DNA of 64,000 bases from Diospyros lotus (lineage: Eukaryota; Streptophyta; Magnoliopsida; Ericales; Ebenaceae), in contig NC_068352.1 in assembly GCF_014633365.1 (NCBI RefSeq), positions 868,001 to 932,000 of the forward strand, given 5' to 3'. Position 1 is the stretch's first letter; the number at the start of each line of letters is the position of its first letter. Below are positions 41,936 through 54,908 of this stretch, piece after piece. The notes under the pieces are model-generated. The model made no database searches, was not told where the DNA came from, and worked only from the letters and a program-made list of their open reading frames with translations. The translations under genes were made by a program, and so were the position numbers.

Positions 41936-44151
41936 AGTCATTTCACAGAGAATTCAATGACAGCAAGAAAGATGAGAAGATCACACTTGAAGAACAAAAG
42001 CTTTCATGCTTGAATGGACTTTAGTGCTCTCATTTATTGGAGGGTCATGTACCTGTACTTTCAAAGAAAATTTGACATTAGACTGTTGAAATATTTGGAG
42101 GCCAATACAGTTAGGCCTCTTATATGTACAAAGAACCAGCATTTTTGGAGCATATATATACCACAGTATAATTAAGCTCATCTGATTTGCATTTTTGAGA
42201 AAAACCTCCTTGTGAGGGAGGGGGAGAGGCCATAAGATGGATCTCAAAGACTTATTTTTCCTTCATAAAGAAAATGTTCTATCAGCAGCAACTTTTCTTG
42301 AAAAGGCAAAGCAAGTAGTTCAGAGATCATGCTTAGAACTTTTTATTGTGTAAAATTGTTCCTAGCTACAAGCTCTTTGTTTCATTATCCCAATGGATTT
42401 ATTTGTTGATCATGAATGCACTTCACTAGATTCAGAACAAATTTTTTATTTTATTTTAGTTCTAAATTTTTGTTTTAAATATAGATGACAAATGCATACA
42501 ACTCCTATAAAGGTAATATGTTCACCTATAAAAGTAACGAATTCTAAATTTAATTTACTGCGGTGTGACGTAAGGAGATTCACGAAGAATAAACACACAC
42601 ACAATGCTAACTTTTGAAGAGTAATCAAGTGTCTTTTCACAAATGTTGTCATTTGCATGAATGTATCTTATTATATTTAGAGATATTTATGTATTGACGG
42701 TTTCAGATTTTGTTTATATCTTTCTCAAGTGGTGAGAAATTGGGTGTTAGTATTATAAATGTTAGCATTTGCATCAAAAGTTTTTAGATGTTTAGGGGGG
42801 GTTGAAGTTCAGCATTTTAAAAACTTCTCTTGGCATCTGTATATTGTTGTAATTGAATGAATGTTTTTTATTTGTATGTTTTTATACTTGTTTCTTTATT
42901 TGGTTTTGGTTTTGATATTGGGAGGTTTGAGGTATGTTTTATTTTTAAAGTGTAGACGTTTTGTGTTTTTGTTTCAATGAATTTCTTATTTACAAAAAAA
43001 AAAAAAAAAAATTGAACTTCCTGGCTCACAAAAGAGGTAAAAAAGGGTGGAAGGAAAACACCAAAAGAATCAAGTTGAGTTGCTACCTATATTATACTAA
43101 ATTAATATCATTAAATGCCAATAATGAAATCCATCTTCAAATAAGAGAAACTAACCTTAAGATTATGCTGCAGAAATGTAGCATTACCTGTTTGTTCTCC
43201 TATCAGATCATTCTTTTCTAGAACCACATTAAGCCTATCAATTTAAACACTAATGGGCCTGCTTGTACATTACTCAGTGATGGGGGCTTCAGAAAACTGA
43301 CCATGTCAAAATCAATAAGGAAATTAAACAAATTAAGCACCATTAATAGCCACAAATTAAGAATTTGACAAATGCAGGGCAGTGTGTGAAAAAAGAAAAC
43401 AGGTAAGGCCCTGTTTGGCTATTGAACAGCATAATACAAGGAAATTTTATTTCTTTCTTTTCTAATCTTTCTAGAGACTCTCCCTTCAGGCTATTATAAC
43501 AAAACTACATCCAAAAACTCTTTGGTAATGGAAAAATATGATGGGAACTGAGAAGTTACCAACCATAATCTCTAAGTTATAATATCTAATTTTAAATCAC
43601 ATATGGCTTCGTTTTTTTTTTTTTTAATTTAATTATTCTTGATTTAGTTTATAATAACAATAGAGGTCGGATTTTGATAGTAGTGTTAAAATTGCTCTTT
43701 ACAGATTTGAGTTGTGGAAGTGTTTTATTTGTGAAAAAGCAAGAAAAAGATACTGTTATAAGCACGACTCTTTCACAACCCTTATAAAGCGAGAGGTTTG
43801 TGCATTGCGAATGCCTTTTAAACAACAAGAACAATAGTTGTATATATTTGGGTACTTCCACAATAGTGGAGATTGGGAATGGAGTGCTGGCGGCAGGAAA
43901 TGTCACTGGTAATTCAACTCCTGTTTGGCTAATGGGAAAATAAACTGGAAAAAGAGGAGAGAAATAGCAAGGGTGAACAGGAAAACAAGGATGATATTGT
44001 TTTAACCAATTTGTCCACAAATCTTTGTTCCAAATGCTGAAAATGAAGCCATGCCCCCTGCTAACTGAACATCATCACCTCGCTACATAGCTAGCCGAAC
44101 AAATTCTACCCACGAGGATCACCGAAATTAGGCTTCATCAAACAAAGAATG
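41936..44151. other. Intergenic between the two Copia insertions
   Basis: About 2.2 kb without a supported gene. It has a poly(A) run at 42994-43011 after a T/G-rich stretch, perhaps the tail of a small retroposon. 'GGCCCTGTTTGGC' near 43409 looks like a transposon end, but I found no partner. Confidence 0.45.
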
Positions 44152-44156
44152 ATCTT

Positions 44157-44450
44157 TGTGAAAAACTGCAGCACAAAAATAAATTAAACGGGAGGAGAAC
44201 CATTCTATTGATTACATGAAAAACTTATATACTATTGATTACATGAGAGAAAGTGTGAAATAACTACCTCCACTACTTCTAACTACCTAGCATGACCTTA
44301 ACCACGATCCTAAAATCAAGCAACTACACAATAACTAAATTGACTAAGTAAAAACATAAAACATAAAATGAAAATTGATTCTCTATGGAAAGTAACAGCT
44401 GGTCCTCTCTGCAAAAAGTCTCAAAACACAAAAGTCTCAAAACATCAACA
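44157..44450 (-). repeat. 3' LTR of the decayed Copia
   Basis: 294 bp. Minus-strand reading starts TGTTGATGTTTTGAG at 44450, directly after the purine tract AAGGAG. It has an extra 'cacaaaagtctcaaaa' duplication not present in the 5' LTR. Confidence 0.9.
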
Positions 44451-45130
44451 CTCCTTGATACTTTTCTTTGAGATCACAAGTTTGTTTCTCAGCTCTTCAA
44501 ACTTGTTTTTGGAAAGTGCCTTGGTGAGCATATCTGCAATCTATACTTCTGATTTGCAATGCAACAACTTAACTTCTTGATTCTTCTCTGCCTCTCTTAT
44601 GACATGAAATTTGACTTTAATATGTTCGGTTCTACCATGTTGCACAGGATTATTGGCAATAGCAATGGTAGATTTGTTATCACACAAAATGATAGTAGGT
44701 CCATCTTGCTCTTCTCCCAGATCAATCAATAACTTTCTAAGCCAGATGGCTTGGTTAGCAGCACTAGCAGCTGAAATATACAAGCTTCAACAGTTGACTG
44801 AGCTACCACCTCTTGCTTCTTAGAGTTCCATGAAAAAGGGCCTGAGCCAAAAGAGAAAACATAGCCTGAGGTGCTTTTTCAATCTTCCATACTCACAGCC
44901 CAATCACTATCAACATATCTTTGTAAATTGCCACCAGTTTCCTTCTCATACCACACACCAAAATCAGTTGTAACTTTAATGTATCTCAACACCCTTCTTG
45001 TAACATTCAGATGAGCTTGACTTGGTGTATGCATAAACCTAGATAACAAACTGGCTGGGAACATAAGATCAGATCTTGTAGTTGTCAAATACAATAAACT
45101 ACCAACCAAACTTCTAAAAACAGTAGCAAT
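44451..45130 (-). pseudogene. Decayed Copia pol, 3' part (end of RT and RNase H)
   Basis: Continues the Copia frame from the other side of the Athila insertion: FRSLVGSLLYLTTTRSDLMF, HLNVTRRVLRYIK, a YVDSDW motif, then SAASAANQAIWLRKLL, LCDNKSTIAIANNP and, after a TAG at 44541-44543, IADMLTKALSKNKFEEL. One frame break and the TAG make it non-functional. Confidence 0.85.
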
Positions 45131-46568
45131 TGTTAATCTTTTTCTTTCCCGCAAGTGTACGGAATCGTAACAAGTAATATAATGATGAATCAAGTATCGT
45201 TCCCACGAGGATTGGTTTTTGGTCCCTACTTTAACCACTATTAACTTTAATAAGCCACACACAACTCAAAGAATACTCAATGGAAGTTTTATATAAATTA
45301 AAACTAACTCACCAAAGGAAAACACAAAATAATTCTTTAGGTTTTAAATATGGGAATCTAATGCGCTAGGGTTCATGAATCCACCGTAGTTCTATATTTG
45401 GTTTAATCTCTCAGTGATTGAGTTTTATAATTCTTGCTTTGATCTGGAAATCGATGATCCTAAGTTAATCAAAAGCCTCTCTCGATGGTCAATCGAATCT
45501 ATGCTCACATATGAGATTAATTATCTCTAATTAATCTGCAAATATAAAAACATGCATTTATCCACAATGATCATCAAAATAAGATTTCACAAGGCATAAC
45601 GGTATCTCTACCTATTATCAAACCTTATGTCATTTATTATCAAGTGCTAATCTATATTGAATCTCTCGAAAGCAATATAAATCACAAACACGTTCTAATG
45701 GCGGCCAAGCATCAAAACGGAATTGGTGCATAACAAACGATCAACTCAAAAGACAAGAATAAAATAAAACCCAAATACTTTTAATTAAACCATCATTGAA
45801 CTAGGTTTCATCAATCACCCTAGCCACAAAGTACTTAGCCTAACATAGTTTCAACCAACGAAAAAATAATAAAAACGGAGTTCATGATGTTGCAAAGAAT
45901 AAAGAACAGAAAAATAAAACCAAAACCGAAGATCTTCAAGAAAATCTCCCCTTTTTGCCTCAACTTGCCGTCTTCTCCTCCTTCCAAAAAGCTCACCTAA
46001 TCTCCCAAAAATAAGCCTTTATATAGCTCTCTTTAAGTTATCAAAGTCCTTGACCTTAAAGGAGTCTATTTTCCTTTTATTTGGATCAAAACGGGCTTAA
46101 AACGGCCTTGTCACGAAGCTTTGAACCCTACCGCGGTCCTACCGCAGTATGCTTGTTGCTGCAGACCCGTGAGCTCCAGAAAATAATTCCTAAAGCGGTC
46201 CTACAGCGGTATGCATATCGCTGTAAGACCGTGAGCTCCAGAAACTAAGTCTTATAGCGGTGCTACAGCAGTATGCATACCGCTATAAGCCCGCTAGCCT
46301 TCTTCTTTGGCCTCTTGCTTTATCATCTTCAACTTCTTGTTTTCGATACTCTTTTGCTTCTTTTTAATTCGAAACCCGACCATGCCTCCAAACTTCATTT
46401 CACTCCCATCATGCACAAAAAATCACTCTTTTTGCTCCATGTCCGCTTTAACACATGCTCCACATCTACATAACCATATATAGAACCAAATCAAGTAGAA
46501 ATCATGCTCATTGAATGTATAAATGCTAAGTTTATAGACCAAAATAAGTGTATAAAAGACACTTATCA
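45131..46568 (-). repeat. 3' LTR of the Athila-like element
   Basis: 1,438 bp with TG...CA ends, about 99.5 % identical by eye to the 5' LTR. It carries the 62-bp palindrome array at 46136-46300. Confidence 0.95.
46136..46300. repeat. Three-unit 62-bp tandem array with palindromic cores (3' LTR)
   Basis: GTATGC cores start at 46147, 46209 and 46271, exactly 62 bp apart. The core is AGCGGTATGCATACCGCT in its perfect form and is followed by 'gaccgtgagctccagaaa' in units 1 and 2. In this LTR the cores carry CGG-to-CAG and CCG-to-TCG changes compared with the 5' LTR. Confidence 0.9.
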
Positions 46569-47470
46569 AATACCCCCAAACTTAGACTCTTGATCGTCCC
46601 GAGCAAGATTATCGACTCAAATATATCACCCCTCAAGGAGAAAATAGTTAATAATTCAAAATCAATTTACAAGTTGGATAGCCTTCCAGGTAGCCTCAGA
46701 TTTTGGTATCATTCATGATTCACACAGAGTTTTCTAGTAATGCTACACAAATATTTTGGACTCATTCCATGTTTTGACGTGTGTGTGTGCGAATCTTGTC
46801 AGGTACAATATCATGCATAAGGTTGTTGGTATCTCGACCCTTCGATGGTCATGTACACTTTCTCGCTCGTAATATGCACTCCACCCCCAAACTTGGTCTT
46901 TTCATTTAGTCCCTAGGTGCTCTCAATCACTCTTTTCTTTCTTGTTCAAGTTTGGTTGGACTCAGCCAAAAATGGCGTTGTCTTGGTTTGTGAGGACTCT
47001 CTTTTATTTTGAACGATTCAGCATGCTAACATCCACTAGACAGTCAAACCCACCAGTTTTCTCAATCCCTAAGAGTTACAAACATCGGCACCATTATTGA
47101 GTTTTTTTTTTTTTTTTAAATATCTTATGTGCAAGCCTTCACTCCATTAAGCTTTCTGAATGACCCTTGTAACGAGCTTTCAGCCGATGACTCCCAAGCC
47201 AGATGACCACGGGGCACCAGGTTTTAAGATACCTCTACGGGCATAATCACTCAAGTCATTCAGGCTACGAAGAAAGGTATAAGATATATGCAGGCTCAAA
47301 TTTAATTTGGTGCACGACATAGTGACATAGGGATGAGATCACTAGCCTATGGTCATTGCCTAGTTTCTCTTAGTATGCCTAATACATTCCACACAAATTT
47401 TAACATGCACGGAGTCGACACATTTCTCAACATTTACCACCATGGCTCAATCTTCCCCAAACTCTTCTTT

Positions 47471-47501
<31 letters not shown>

Positions 47502-47807
47502 ATGATTGAATTGCTCACAAAGTGGGTTTAAGGGTGAAAGTCTATATGGAAACCTATGCATTTAACCTCCTGACACTTGTGCTCAAATAGTCGTCTAACA
47601 TGGATAGTGAATCACAAAACCGAAATGAATAGCATCACTATCTTTACTCGTTTCATCAAAATGGTACCAAATAAGATTCATCATTGATGGCATGTCTACC
47701 CAACAAAACAATTCTCTCTTTTTTTTTCTTCTCTCTTTTTTTTTTTTTTTTTTATATATATATATATATATATTTTTTTTCTTTTTTTTTATAGACGACC
47801 AAGTAGA
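46569..47807. other. Athila non-coding 3' region
   Basis: 1.24 kb between the env-position ORF and the 3' LTR. It contains the polypurine tract next to 46569, T runs of up to about 30 bases (47470-47502, 47724-47752) and a (TA)n run (47753-47771). Long 3' non-coding regions are usual for this group. Confidence 0.7.
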
Positions 47808-48830
47808 TTAACATATAATGCATGATTGGATCATCAAAACCCTCCCCCCAAACTTAAAATGAGCCATTGTCCCAAGGGCTCGAAAGACAGTAAAAAGGAA
47901 GGAAGGTACCTGGGCAAAAGAGGTGGTGCATGGATTGCCAAAGTGAATCAATGGTCTTCGGGAGGTGGCGGCGGCTGTGACCGGAGTAGCTGGACTAACA
48001 TGGATCTCATCTCCTCGTGCGGGCTTCGTCTTGTCAAGCTCAGATGCAGATGTAGGGACTTTGGCTTGCTTGCATAATGCGGAGATGAGAGTTGGGAAGT
48101 AAATCCTTTTCTTATTACCTTTGGTCAAGGCGAGGGCGACTATTTGTTGGAAGATATGCTCACCAAAATTCACCGCATATCCAGTAGTCAAGGCATAAAG
48201 AAGCTGCATCCGTGGAGGGTATATCTCTGTCATGTGTGAAGATGGAGCGATGTTAGAAGATAAGATGTAATGGAACATCTTCGCCTTGAGGTTAAGCTCA
48301 CTATGGAGCACCACATTGTGGCTTGGCCACACCGGTGGGATGTCTTCATTAAAGCAAAGGCGAGCCACTTGATTCCAATCTTCTATGTCCCCGAGATCTG
48401 CTCCGGATGGCACTTGATAGAAATTTTGAATGATGTCCGGACTGAATGGCACCCATACTCCGCGCACATAGGTATGGAAGGCATGAATTTCCTCATCGTC
48501 ATCGTCACCTCCAAGGATGTTGTCGTTGAAGTTGGCGATGAATTCTCGAACCACGGAGGGATATATCTTGGGAGGCTTTGCACAAAACTTGAGCCACTGC
48601 TTGGCATGAATAATCTCAGAAACCCCAGTAACCGCAATGCTAGCCAAGTCAACTTCCCGCTCTCGGTGGAGAGGCCATGACTCTATCACTCGAGCTCGTT
48701 CTTCTGCTTTGGTAGTAAGGTAGATTGGATAGGGTGGCGGATCAACTCGCGGCCGCTTGGAAGTGTTTGAACTGGTTGCAATAGCTTTACCCTTATTTGC
48801 GGCTGGAGTGTAGCGGGTTTTGGGTGCCAT
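47808..48830 (-). CDS. Athila env-position ORF (putative plant transposon protein)
   Basis: 340 codons starting MAPKTRYTPAANKGKAIATSS, with a basic Lys/Arg-rich N-terminus (residues 1-35), then a mainly helical region with VVREFIANFNDNI, RGVWVPFSPDIIQNFY and SELNLKAKMFHYILSSNIAPSSHMTEI...LLYALTTGYAVNFGEHI. I recognise this as the 'putative plant transposon protein' domain common in the second ORF of Athila-group elements. No signal peptide is seen, and the hydrophobic stretch near the C-terminus is weak. Many Athila second ORFs are called env-like because of position; for this one a membrane role is unsupported. The C-terminal part after residue 280 may be frameshifted relative to the family. 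Confidence 0.7.
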   Translation of the reverse strand: MAPKTRYTPAANKGKAIATSSNTSKRPRVDPPPYPIYLTTKAEERARVIESWPLHREREVDLASIAVTGVSEIIHAKQWLKFCAKPPKIYPSVVREFIANFNDNILGGDDDDEEIHAFHTYVRGVWVPFSPDIIQNFYQVPSGADLGDIEDWNQVARLCFNEDIPPVWPSHNVVLHSELNLKAKMFHYILSSNIAPSSHMTEIYPPRMQLLYALTTGYAVNFGEHIFQQIVALALTKGNKKRIYFPTLISALCKQAKVPTSASELDKTKPARGDEIHVSPATPVTAAATSRRPLIHFGNPCTTSFAQVPSFLFTVFRALGTMAHFKFGGRVLMIQSCIIC

Positions 48831-49014
48831 CTTTGCTTGGGCTTAGTCCTTAAATGATGAAGGTGGAGGGGGGGCTCTTGAGGGAGAGTGCGGAAAATTG
48901 GGCTGGGTGCTAGCTGGGAGAAGATGCGAAGGCGGGGGGAGGGAGAAAAGGGAGAGTGAGAGCAAAATGAGGGGAATAAAAAGCAAGGGGGGGGGGGTCG
49001 GCCTATTAAGGCCG

Positions 49015-49196
49015 ACCCGCACAGCAGCGCGGCCGCGGCATGCATGCCGCGGCCGACCCGCTAGCCACAGCAACTTTGCTGTGGCGCGGTAAGGTCGCGG
49101 CATGCATGCCGCGGCCCGCCCGCGAGCAGCAGAAGCTCTGCTGGCTCGCGCTTGCGGCCGCGGCATGCATGCCGCGGCTATGGCGCGAGCTCCCCC
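49015..49196. repeat. Three-unit 62/63-bp array with GC-rich palindromes (Athila spacer)
   Basis: CATGCATG centres start at about 49039, 49101 and 49164. Unit 1 has a 24-bp perfect palindrome (49031-49054), and all three share CGCGGCATGCATGCCGCG. The flank 'acccgctagcc' also occurs after unit 3 of the LTR array. It lies in the 588-bp spacer between gag-pol and the env-position ORF. Confidence 0.9.
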
Positions 49197-49418
49197 TTTT
49201 AAATTTTTTTTTTTTTTTATATGTATATAAAACCCAAGCTCTAAAGGATAAACTTCTCCTACCCAAAGCACTCTCTAACACATGCAAAATAACGAAAATA
49301 AAAGAACTAACACAATTAACTGAAAGAAAGAATAAATAAAAAAAAATGAAAGGATAGAGAATTGGGTTGCCTCCCAAAAGGCGCTTGTTTAGAGTCATTA
49401 GCTTGACTGTGCTGCTGC

Positions 49419-52400
49419 TCATTCCGGATTGCTCAGCACGGTGGAAACCTTGTCTTTGGTAAAATCACCGCCAAGATAAGGTTTGAGCCTCTGCCCATTC
49501 ACTTTGAACGTGCCCTTGGTGTTATGCGTCACTTCAACTGCACCATATGGGTATACTTGGACCACGGTGAACGGGCCTGACCATCTCGAACGTAGTTTGC
49601 CTGGAAACAACTTGAGACGTGAGTTGAATAACAACACTTTTTGCCCCACTTGGAACTGTTTTCGATGTACATGCTGATCATGCCATTTCTTGGTTTTCTC
49701 CTTATAAAATTTGGCATTCTCATAGGCCTCCAACTGGAACTCATCCATTTCATTTAGCTGTAGCAACCGTTTCTCACCAGCTTGCTTGAGATCAAAGTTC
49801 AGCTTCTTCATTGCCCAATATGCTCGGTGCTCTAGCTCAACAGGTAAGTGACATGCTTTGCCAAAAACAAGGCGATATGGGGACATACCAATCGGAGTTT
49901 TGAAGGCCGTTCTGTATGCCCATAATGCATCGTCCAACTTCTTAGACCAATCTTTTTGAGAAGTACTCACTGTAAGCTCAAGGATCTTCTTTATTTCTCT
50001 ATTCGAAATTTCCACTTGGCCACTTGTTTGGGGGTGGTATGGCGTAGCAACTTTATGCCTTACCCCGTACTTCGCCAAAAGAGCTTCAAAATGCCGGTTA
50101 CAAAAATGCTTCCCGCCATCACTGATAATGGCCCTAGGAGTTCCAAAACGAGTGAAGATGTTCGTTTTCAGAAAACTTACCACTGCTCGGCCATCGTTAG
50201 TTGGTAGTGCTACTGCTTCGACCCACTTGGAGACATAATCCACTGCCACTAGGATGTATAAATTGGAGAATGAGGATGGAAACGGCCCCATAAAGTCAAT
50301 GCCCCAAACATCAAATAATTCAACCTCAAGAATGCCATGTAAGGGCATCTCGTGCTTCCTGGAGATGTTCCCCATTCTTTGGCATTTATCACATTTTTTT
50401 ACCAAGGTATGAGCATCCTTAAATAGAGTTGGCCAATAAAACCCAGATTGGAGTACCTTAGCTGCTGTTTTTGTTGCTCCGAAATGTCCACCATAGGGGG
50501 AGGCATGGCATTGCTCTAAGATCATCTCCATCTCATCTTCTGGAACACACCTCTGGATTACTTGATCTGCTCCTCTCCGATAAAGGATGGGATCCTCCCA
50601 AAAATAGAATTTGAGCTCCGAAAAGAATTTTTTTCTTTGATGGTAATCATAATCAAGAGGTACGATGTTACTTGCAAGGTAATTGACATAGTCGGCATAC
50701 CATGGTACCTCTGTTTCGTTGCTTGCTCGTTCCACTCTTAAAAGCTGCTCATCTGGAAATTTTTCATTAATATCCCCTGTTTCAGATTGATTTTGTTGCT
50801 CCAATCTTGAGAGGTGGTCGGCTATCATATTCTCACATCCTCTCTTATCTCGAATTTCCAAATCAAACTCTTGGAGAAGTAGGACCCAGCGGATTAACCT
50901 TGGTTTTGCCTCTTTTTTTGAAAATAAATATTTCAATGCGGCATGATCCGTATAGACAATCACCTTTGAACCAATGAGATATGATCGAAATTTTTCGAAA
51001 GCAAAAACCACTGCTAGGAGCTCTTTTTCTGTTGTGGCGTAGTTCATTTGTGCATCATTGAGAGTCCGACTAGCATAGTAAATCACATGTAAGACTTTGT
51101 CCCTTCGTTGTCCCAAAACGGCCCCAACTGCATAGTCACTAGCATCACACATTAATTCGAACGGCATGTTCCAATCTGGTGCCACAATAATAGGTGCGGA
51201 AATTAACTTTTCCTTTAGAGTGGTGAATGATTTTAGGCACTCCTCAGAAAATTCAAATTTTACGTCCTTCTCCAACAAGTTGCATAAAGGCTTTGTAATC
51301 TTGAAGAAATCCTTAATGAATCTTCTATAAAAACCGGCATGTCCCAAAAAACTGCGGATACCCTTAACGGATGTGGGCGGAGGTAGCTTCTCAATCACTT
51401 GAATTTTTGCTTTGTCAACTTCAATACCCCTAACTGAAATTCGGTGTCCCAATACAATTCCCTCTTGGACCATGAAGTGACATTTCTCCCAATTGAGCAC
51501 CAAGTTCATTTCTTCACAACGCTTCAAAACAAGTGTCAAGTTCTTTAAGCATTCGTCATATGAAGAACCAAAGACCGAAAAATCATCCATGAACACTTCA
51601 ATAAATCTTTCTACCATATCGGAGAAGATTGACATCATACACCGCTGAAAAGTAGCAGGGGCATTGCACAAACCAAACGGCATCCGTCGGTAGGCGAATG
51701 TACCATATGGACAAGTGAACGTTGTCTTCTCTTGGTCTTCTGGAGCTATTGAAATTTGATTGTATCCCGAATAGCCATCAAGGAAACAATAGTGGGAATG
51801 ACCTGCTAAGCGCTCCAACATTTGATCAATGAATGGTAGAGGAAAATGATCCTTTCGCGTTGCATCATTCAACTTACGATAGTCGATGCAAACCCGCCAT
51901 CCGGTAATAGGTCGAACTGGAATGAGCTCATTATTTTCGTTCTTTTCCACTGTAATACCTCCCTTCTTAGGCACCACTTGAACCGGGCTAACCCAAGCAC
52001 TATCTGAGATAGAATAGATAATTCCAGCATCTAGTAACTTCAGTACTTCAGCCCTAACCACTTCTTGCAGATGAGGATTTAGCCGTCGTTGATGTTGCAT
52101 TACCGGCTTGTAAGTGTCTTCCATTAATATCTTGTGCATGCAAAGAGATGGGCTAATACCTTTTATATCAGCTATAGTCCATCCAAGAGCTGACTTATGT
52201 TCCCGAAGCACTCGGAGTAACTTTTCCTCTTCTTCTTGGTTAATGGATTTAGCAATGATAACTGGAAGAGTAAAGGACTCACCCAAATAGGCATAGCGAA
52301 GATGGGATGGCAGCTGCTTTAGCTCCAATTTCGGAGCTTGTTGAATGGAAGGTAAAGGTCGTGGAGGTCCCGTGCCCAATGCCTTGTAATGCTTTCCCTT

Positions 52401-54770
52401 TTGAATAAGTTCAGATCCTTGCAAATATTTGACACATTCTTCAATCATAGCCGAGTCGGTATCTTCAAGTTGTGAGTGCATCACACATGCTTCCCAAGGA
52501 TCTGATGGTTGATTCAAAGCGAATGTGTTTTCTATCTCTTTGTCCAAAATATCAATTCGAAAACAAGAATCTGAAGCAGTAGGAAATTTTAGTGCTTCAA
52601 ACACATTAAAAGTGATTTGCTCATCATTCAGCCTTAACATGAGTTGTCCTTTTTGCACATCAATAAGAGCTCGTCCAGTAGCTAGAAAAGGTCGCCCCAA
52701 AATAAGGGGAATATCCCTATCTTCAGCCATATCCAAAATAATGAAATCTGCTGGAAATATAAACTTGTCCACTTTTACCAAGATATCTTCGACAATTCCA
52801 CGTGGATGTTTCACGGACCGATCCGCTAGCTGCAATGACACCCTTGTAGGTTTTGCTTCACCTAAACCAAGCTTTTGAAAGATAGAGAATGGCATCAAAT
52901 TAATGCTAGCACCCAAATCACATAAGGACCGTTTAAAATATAAGCTGCCAATGGTGCAAGGGATGGTGAAACTTCCTGGATCTTTCAACTTTGGTGGTAA
53001 TTTATTCTGTAAAATGGCACTACACTCCTCTGTTAGCATCACGGTTTCATGCTCCTCAAGCTTCCTCTTGTTCGATAGAATCTCCTTCATAAATTTTGCA
53101 TAGCTGGGCATTTGAGATAGAGCTTCAGCAAATGGGATATTGATATGTAGCTTTTTGAACACCTCCAAAAATTTCTCAAATTGTTTATCCAACTTGTGCT
53201 TGCGCAATCTTTGAGGAAATGGAATTGGTGGAACATAAGGCTTGATTGGTGATGAAACCACTTTTTCTTGTTCAGCTATATTTTCGGGCTCTTTATTCTC
53301 AGTTGCTATCTCCTTTTCGGCATCAGTTTTCTTTTCCATACTTGGTCTTTTAACATGGATTTCCGGGAGTTGCACTCCACTCCTTGTGGTGATTGCATTT
53401 GCTTGCTCCTTAGGATTAACTTCAGTGTTGCTTGGCCATGTGCCCTGTTGCCTCTCAGTAAGAATTTTGGCTAACTGCCCAATTTGAGTCTCTATATTTT
53501 TGATGGCTGCATCGGTCCGCTCACTTCGTTCTTGAAGTTTTGAAATTGCTGCTTCCCATCCTCCTTTTTCCTCATGCGGTCTTCCTTGCTTTGGTGGGTT
53601 TTGGGGAGGGTTTTGATTTCCCTAATTGTTGCCATATGAAAAATTTGGATGGTTTCTCCAGCCGGGATTGTATGTTGGAGAATATGGATTATTTTGTGGA
53701 CGCTGGAAATTTTGTTGACGTGGGAAATTTTGCGCATACGCAGCCTGCTCTGTGAGTGAATGATCCCTAACGGTCAATGGGCATTCGGATGACAGATGGT
53801 TTGCCCCACAAGTTACACAAACTGGAAGAGATCCTTGCACCATGTTAACTGATGGAGAGTATTTTAAGTTTTCCATCTGTTTTGAAAGAGCATCAATCTT
53901 GGCCAACATCAATGTATTCATATCCACTTCGTGTACTCCAACTGCTCTCCTATTTGAACTCCTATCCGGCCACATTACAAATTGCTCACTCATTGTTTCA
54001 AAAAGATCATGTAACTCTCCAGCCGATTTGTTTCTAATGGAACCACCTGCTGTAGAATCAACCGCCGAACGGCTGTAAGGAGTTAACCCAGCATAGAAAT
54101 AGTGATTTTGAGCTGGTAAAGAAAACCCATGATTTGGACACTTCCTTAGCAATTCTTTGTACCGTTCCCATGCTTCATGAAAGTTCTCAATTTCAGCTTG
54201 CTGGAAAGTCGAAATTTCATGCTTTAATTTGCTGATCTTGGCTGGTGGAAAATATTTAAGTGTGAACTTGTGAACCAAATCAGCCCATGTAGTGATGCTA
54301 CCAGGTGATAGTGAATCCAACCACTCCCGAGCTTTGTCTTTCAAAGTATGAGGAAAAAGTCGCATCTTCATTGCTTCTTCGTTGATCCCTTGATATTTGA
54401 AGTTACCTCAATACTCTAGAAACCGAGAGAGATGGTAGTGTGGATTTTCATCAATTCTCCCATAGAATGGAATGTTGTTGGAGAACAAATTTATCACATC
54501 CGGTCTCAACTGAAAGTTATCGTGCCCATATGGAGGATAAACTATGCTCGACCGGTTCTCAACGACTGGAGGCATCATGAAATCTCCCATCAAGATATCT
54601 CTCTCATTGATCTCAACAGTACGCTCCACTTGAATAAGCTGATTTTCGTTGTCGTCCATTGTGCTTTGTTGTTGTTCCCTTTTTGCTCTTTGTTCACGAC
54701 GTCTTTGATGAAAGGTTTTTTCAATCTTCGGATCAAACTCAACAAGATCAAGACGTTTTGAACGCCGCAT
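49419..54770 (-). pseudogene. Athila gag-pol frame with two premature stops
   Basis: One reading frame of 1,784 codons (minus strand, from ATG at 54770) interrupted only by TGA at 54408-54410 and TAG at 53622-53624; the three open pieces are in the same frame. Piece 1 is the gag start. Piece 2 is the gag core (KDKAREWLDSLSPGSITTWADLVHKFTLKYFPP) ending with a single C-x2-C-like knuckle (CVTCGANHLSSECP). Piece 3, from about 53621, has the protease ([11 protein letters not shown]), RT ([42 protein letters not shown]), RNase H ([31 protein letters not shown]) and integrase ([12 protein letters not shown]...CDKCQRMG, then D..D..E in [15 protein letters not shown] and [13 protein letters not shown]). 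It can make no full product without suppression of the stops. Confidence 0.9.
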
Positions 54771-54884
54771 GCACTATTTTCAATCCTAACACAGCAAAAA
54801 TTGAAATAATTCAGCGTCAAGAATAAGTAAAGTAACACAAGTATTAAAGCTAATCTTAATTAAAGTAGTAATCAAAATAACCAG

Positions 54885-54902
54885 TCCCCGGCAACGGCGC
54901 CA
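54885..54902 (-). other. Athila primer-binding site (tRNA-Asp type)
   Basis: Minus-strand TGGCGCCGTTGCCGGGGA lies six bases inside the 5' LTR boundary. This motif is the conserved tRNA-Asp-type primer site of Athila/Calypso-group elements. Confidence 0.9.
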
Positions 54903-54908
54903 AAAACT

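Noticed and set aside
43407..43440. GGCCCTGTTTGGC as the end of a Harbinger or hAT element
   Set aside because: No inverted partner or target duplication was found within about 1.5 kb.
46136..46300. CRISPR-like array (regular repeats and spacers)
   Set aside because: The period is regular, but there are only three units, the 'spacers' are similar to one another, and the sequence is an LTR in a plant genome.
49040..49339. ORFs on both strands over the GC-rich array (for example 48843-49271 and 49006-49422)
   Set aside because: They arise because a 62-bp GC-rich palindromic repeat lacks stop codons. The repeated ACMPR-type text is a translation of the array, not a protein.
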